Under the pieces are notes generated by a model, which searched no databases, was not told the origin of the DNA, and saw only the letters and a program-made list of their open reading frames with translations. A program made the translations under genes and the position numbers. A stretch of 22,724 nucleotides of DNA. Source: Bondarzewia mesenterica (taxonomy: Eukaryota > Basidiomycota > Agaricomycetes > Russulales > Bondarzewiaceae). Where the stretch lies: positions 1-22,724 of the forward strand of contig SGPL01000526.1 in NCBI GenBank assembly GCA_004802705.1, in the 5' to 3' direction. Below, one piece after another: positions 22,201-22,724 of the stretch (the first letter of the stretch is position 1; the number at the start of each line of letters is the position of its first letter).

Positions 22201-22681
22201 TTAAGCAACAGTGAAATTCGACGACGTTCCCGTGAACGACGATATACGTCCAATCAAAGACTTGGAATCTCCGAAATATCTGATACGATACGTCCCGCCT
22301 GCAGAACAGTCTTTAGAACGAAGGTGAGAAGAAGTCGTTGAGAGTGATGCTCACTGGGTGTTCCGTCCTCGATCGTCCTGTCGGGACCAACGACATCAGA
22401 AGACACGCACATGCGAAATCAATCAAAAAAATGACAAATTGTGGCTCACCAACTGATATTTACCGTGCTCGTACCCAAGAGCTAAAATATTCGCATCATC
22501 ATCAACACATGCAGGTTCTGACCAGGGGGAAGGAGAAGGACAGAAAGTAAAAGTGGCGCACCGTGCTCGTTCCCGTCCATCGATAGATTGTCGACGGGTG
22601 CGAGTCGGACCTGTACATCTGCCACGTGCCGTTCATCAACCGGTCCACAGACAGGAACGTGCCTTCCAGCCTGAAATTGTT
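22201..22681 (-). CDS. Neutral ceramidase, C-terminal end only (5' part outside window)
   Basis: Neutral/alkaline ceramidase hydrolyses ceramide to sphingosine and fatty acid, usually at the membrane or outside the cell. Only the C-terminal immunoglobulin-like domain is present. Minus-strand exons 22681-22562, 22481-22450, 22377-22355 and 22298-22201 encode 90 residues. Recognisable words are NNFRLEGTF, NGTWQMYRSDSHPSTIYRW, LGTSTVNISW, SGTYRIRYFGDSKSLIG and the terminal FTGTSSNFTVA. The catalytic domain lies beyond the window edge, so activity cannot be judged. The exon start at 22681 follows a good acceptor (TCTGTGCAG), and more exons must lie further upstream. Introns here are 56-80 nt. Confidence 0.93.
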
Positions 22682-22708
22682 CTGCACAGAGCACCAAGTC
22701 AGCTTCAT

Positions 22709-22723
22709 NANNCNNTGNGATNN
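22709..22723. other. Ambiguous bases (N) at window end
   Basis: Scattered N bases begin at 22709 inside a ceramidase intron or upstream exon. They mark poor sequence or an assembly gap and explain why the ceramidase model cannot be extended. Confidence 0.95.
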
Positions 22724-22724
22724 G

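Noticed and set aside
1..22724. CRISPR arrays, tRNA or rRNA genes, bacterial operons
   Set aside because: None seen by eye. The window is densely intron-split eukaryotic sequence with no regularly spaced repeats or tRNA-like boxes I could support.

Overview
The window is eukaryotic nuclear DNA, almost certainly from a filamentous basidiomycete (Agaricomycetes-like). Every gene is split by many introns of about 40-80 nt with GT-AG ends and short exons, intergenic gaps are a few hundred bases, and the proteins look like mushroom-forming-fungus versions of their families. I rebuilt the exon structures by hand from splice sites, reading frame and remembered family conservation. Five of the six complete models close to an exact multiple of three. 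The sixth is off by one base, at a homopolymer run. No species can be named from this alone.

Layout: 1-211 is an imperfect foldback (MITE-like) repeat cut by the window edge. 557-9676 (+) is GCN1, the giant HEAT-repeat activator of the Gcn2 kinase (28 exons, about 2,554 aa). 9883-11399 (-) is a geranylgeranyl diphosphate synthase (9 exons, 343 aa), convergent with GCN1. 11806-13221 (-) is a BTB/POZ-domain protein (3 exons, 435 aa). 13893-14875 (+) is CTK3, the CID-domain gamma subunit of CTD kinase I (4 exons, 275 aa), divergent from the BTB gene. 15668-18421 and 18960-21908 (both +) are a tandem pair of dynamin/Mx-like large GTPases with matching intron positions. The first carries one extra T in a run of nine, which breaks its frame near residue 315. 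22201-22681 (-) is the C-terminal end of a neutral ceramidase that runs into an N-containing window edge.

Most genes look like unrelated housekeeping functions: translation stress signalling, isoprenoid supply, RNA polymerase II CTD phosphorylation and sphingolipid turnover. There is no sign of an operon-like or biosynthetic cluster. The least ordinary part is the tandem pair of Mx-like GTPases with one apparently broken copy and a thrice-repeated 9-bp motif in the spacer between them. Smaller oddities are a GC-AG intron in GCN1, a Gcn4-type site inside the foldback upstream of GCN1, and a ceramidase intron flanked by near-identical short repeats. I found no clear evidence of a wholly undescribed system.
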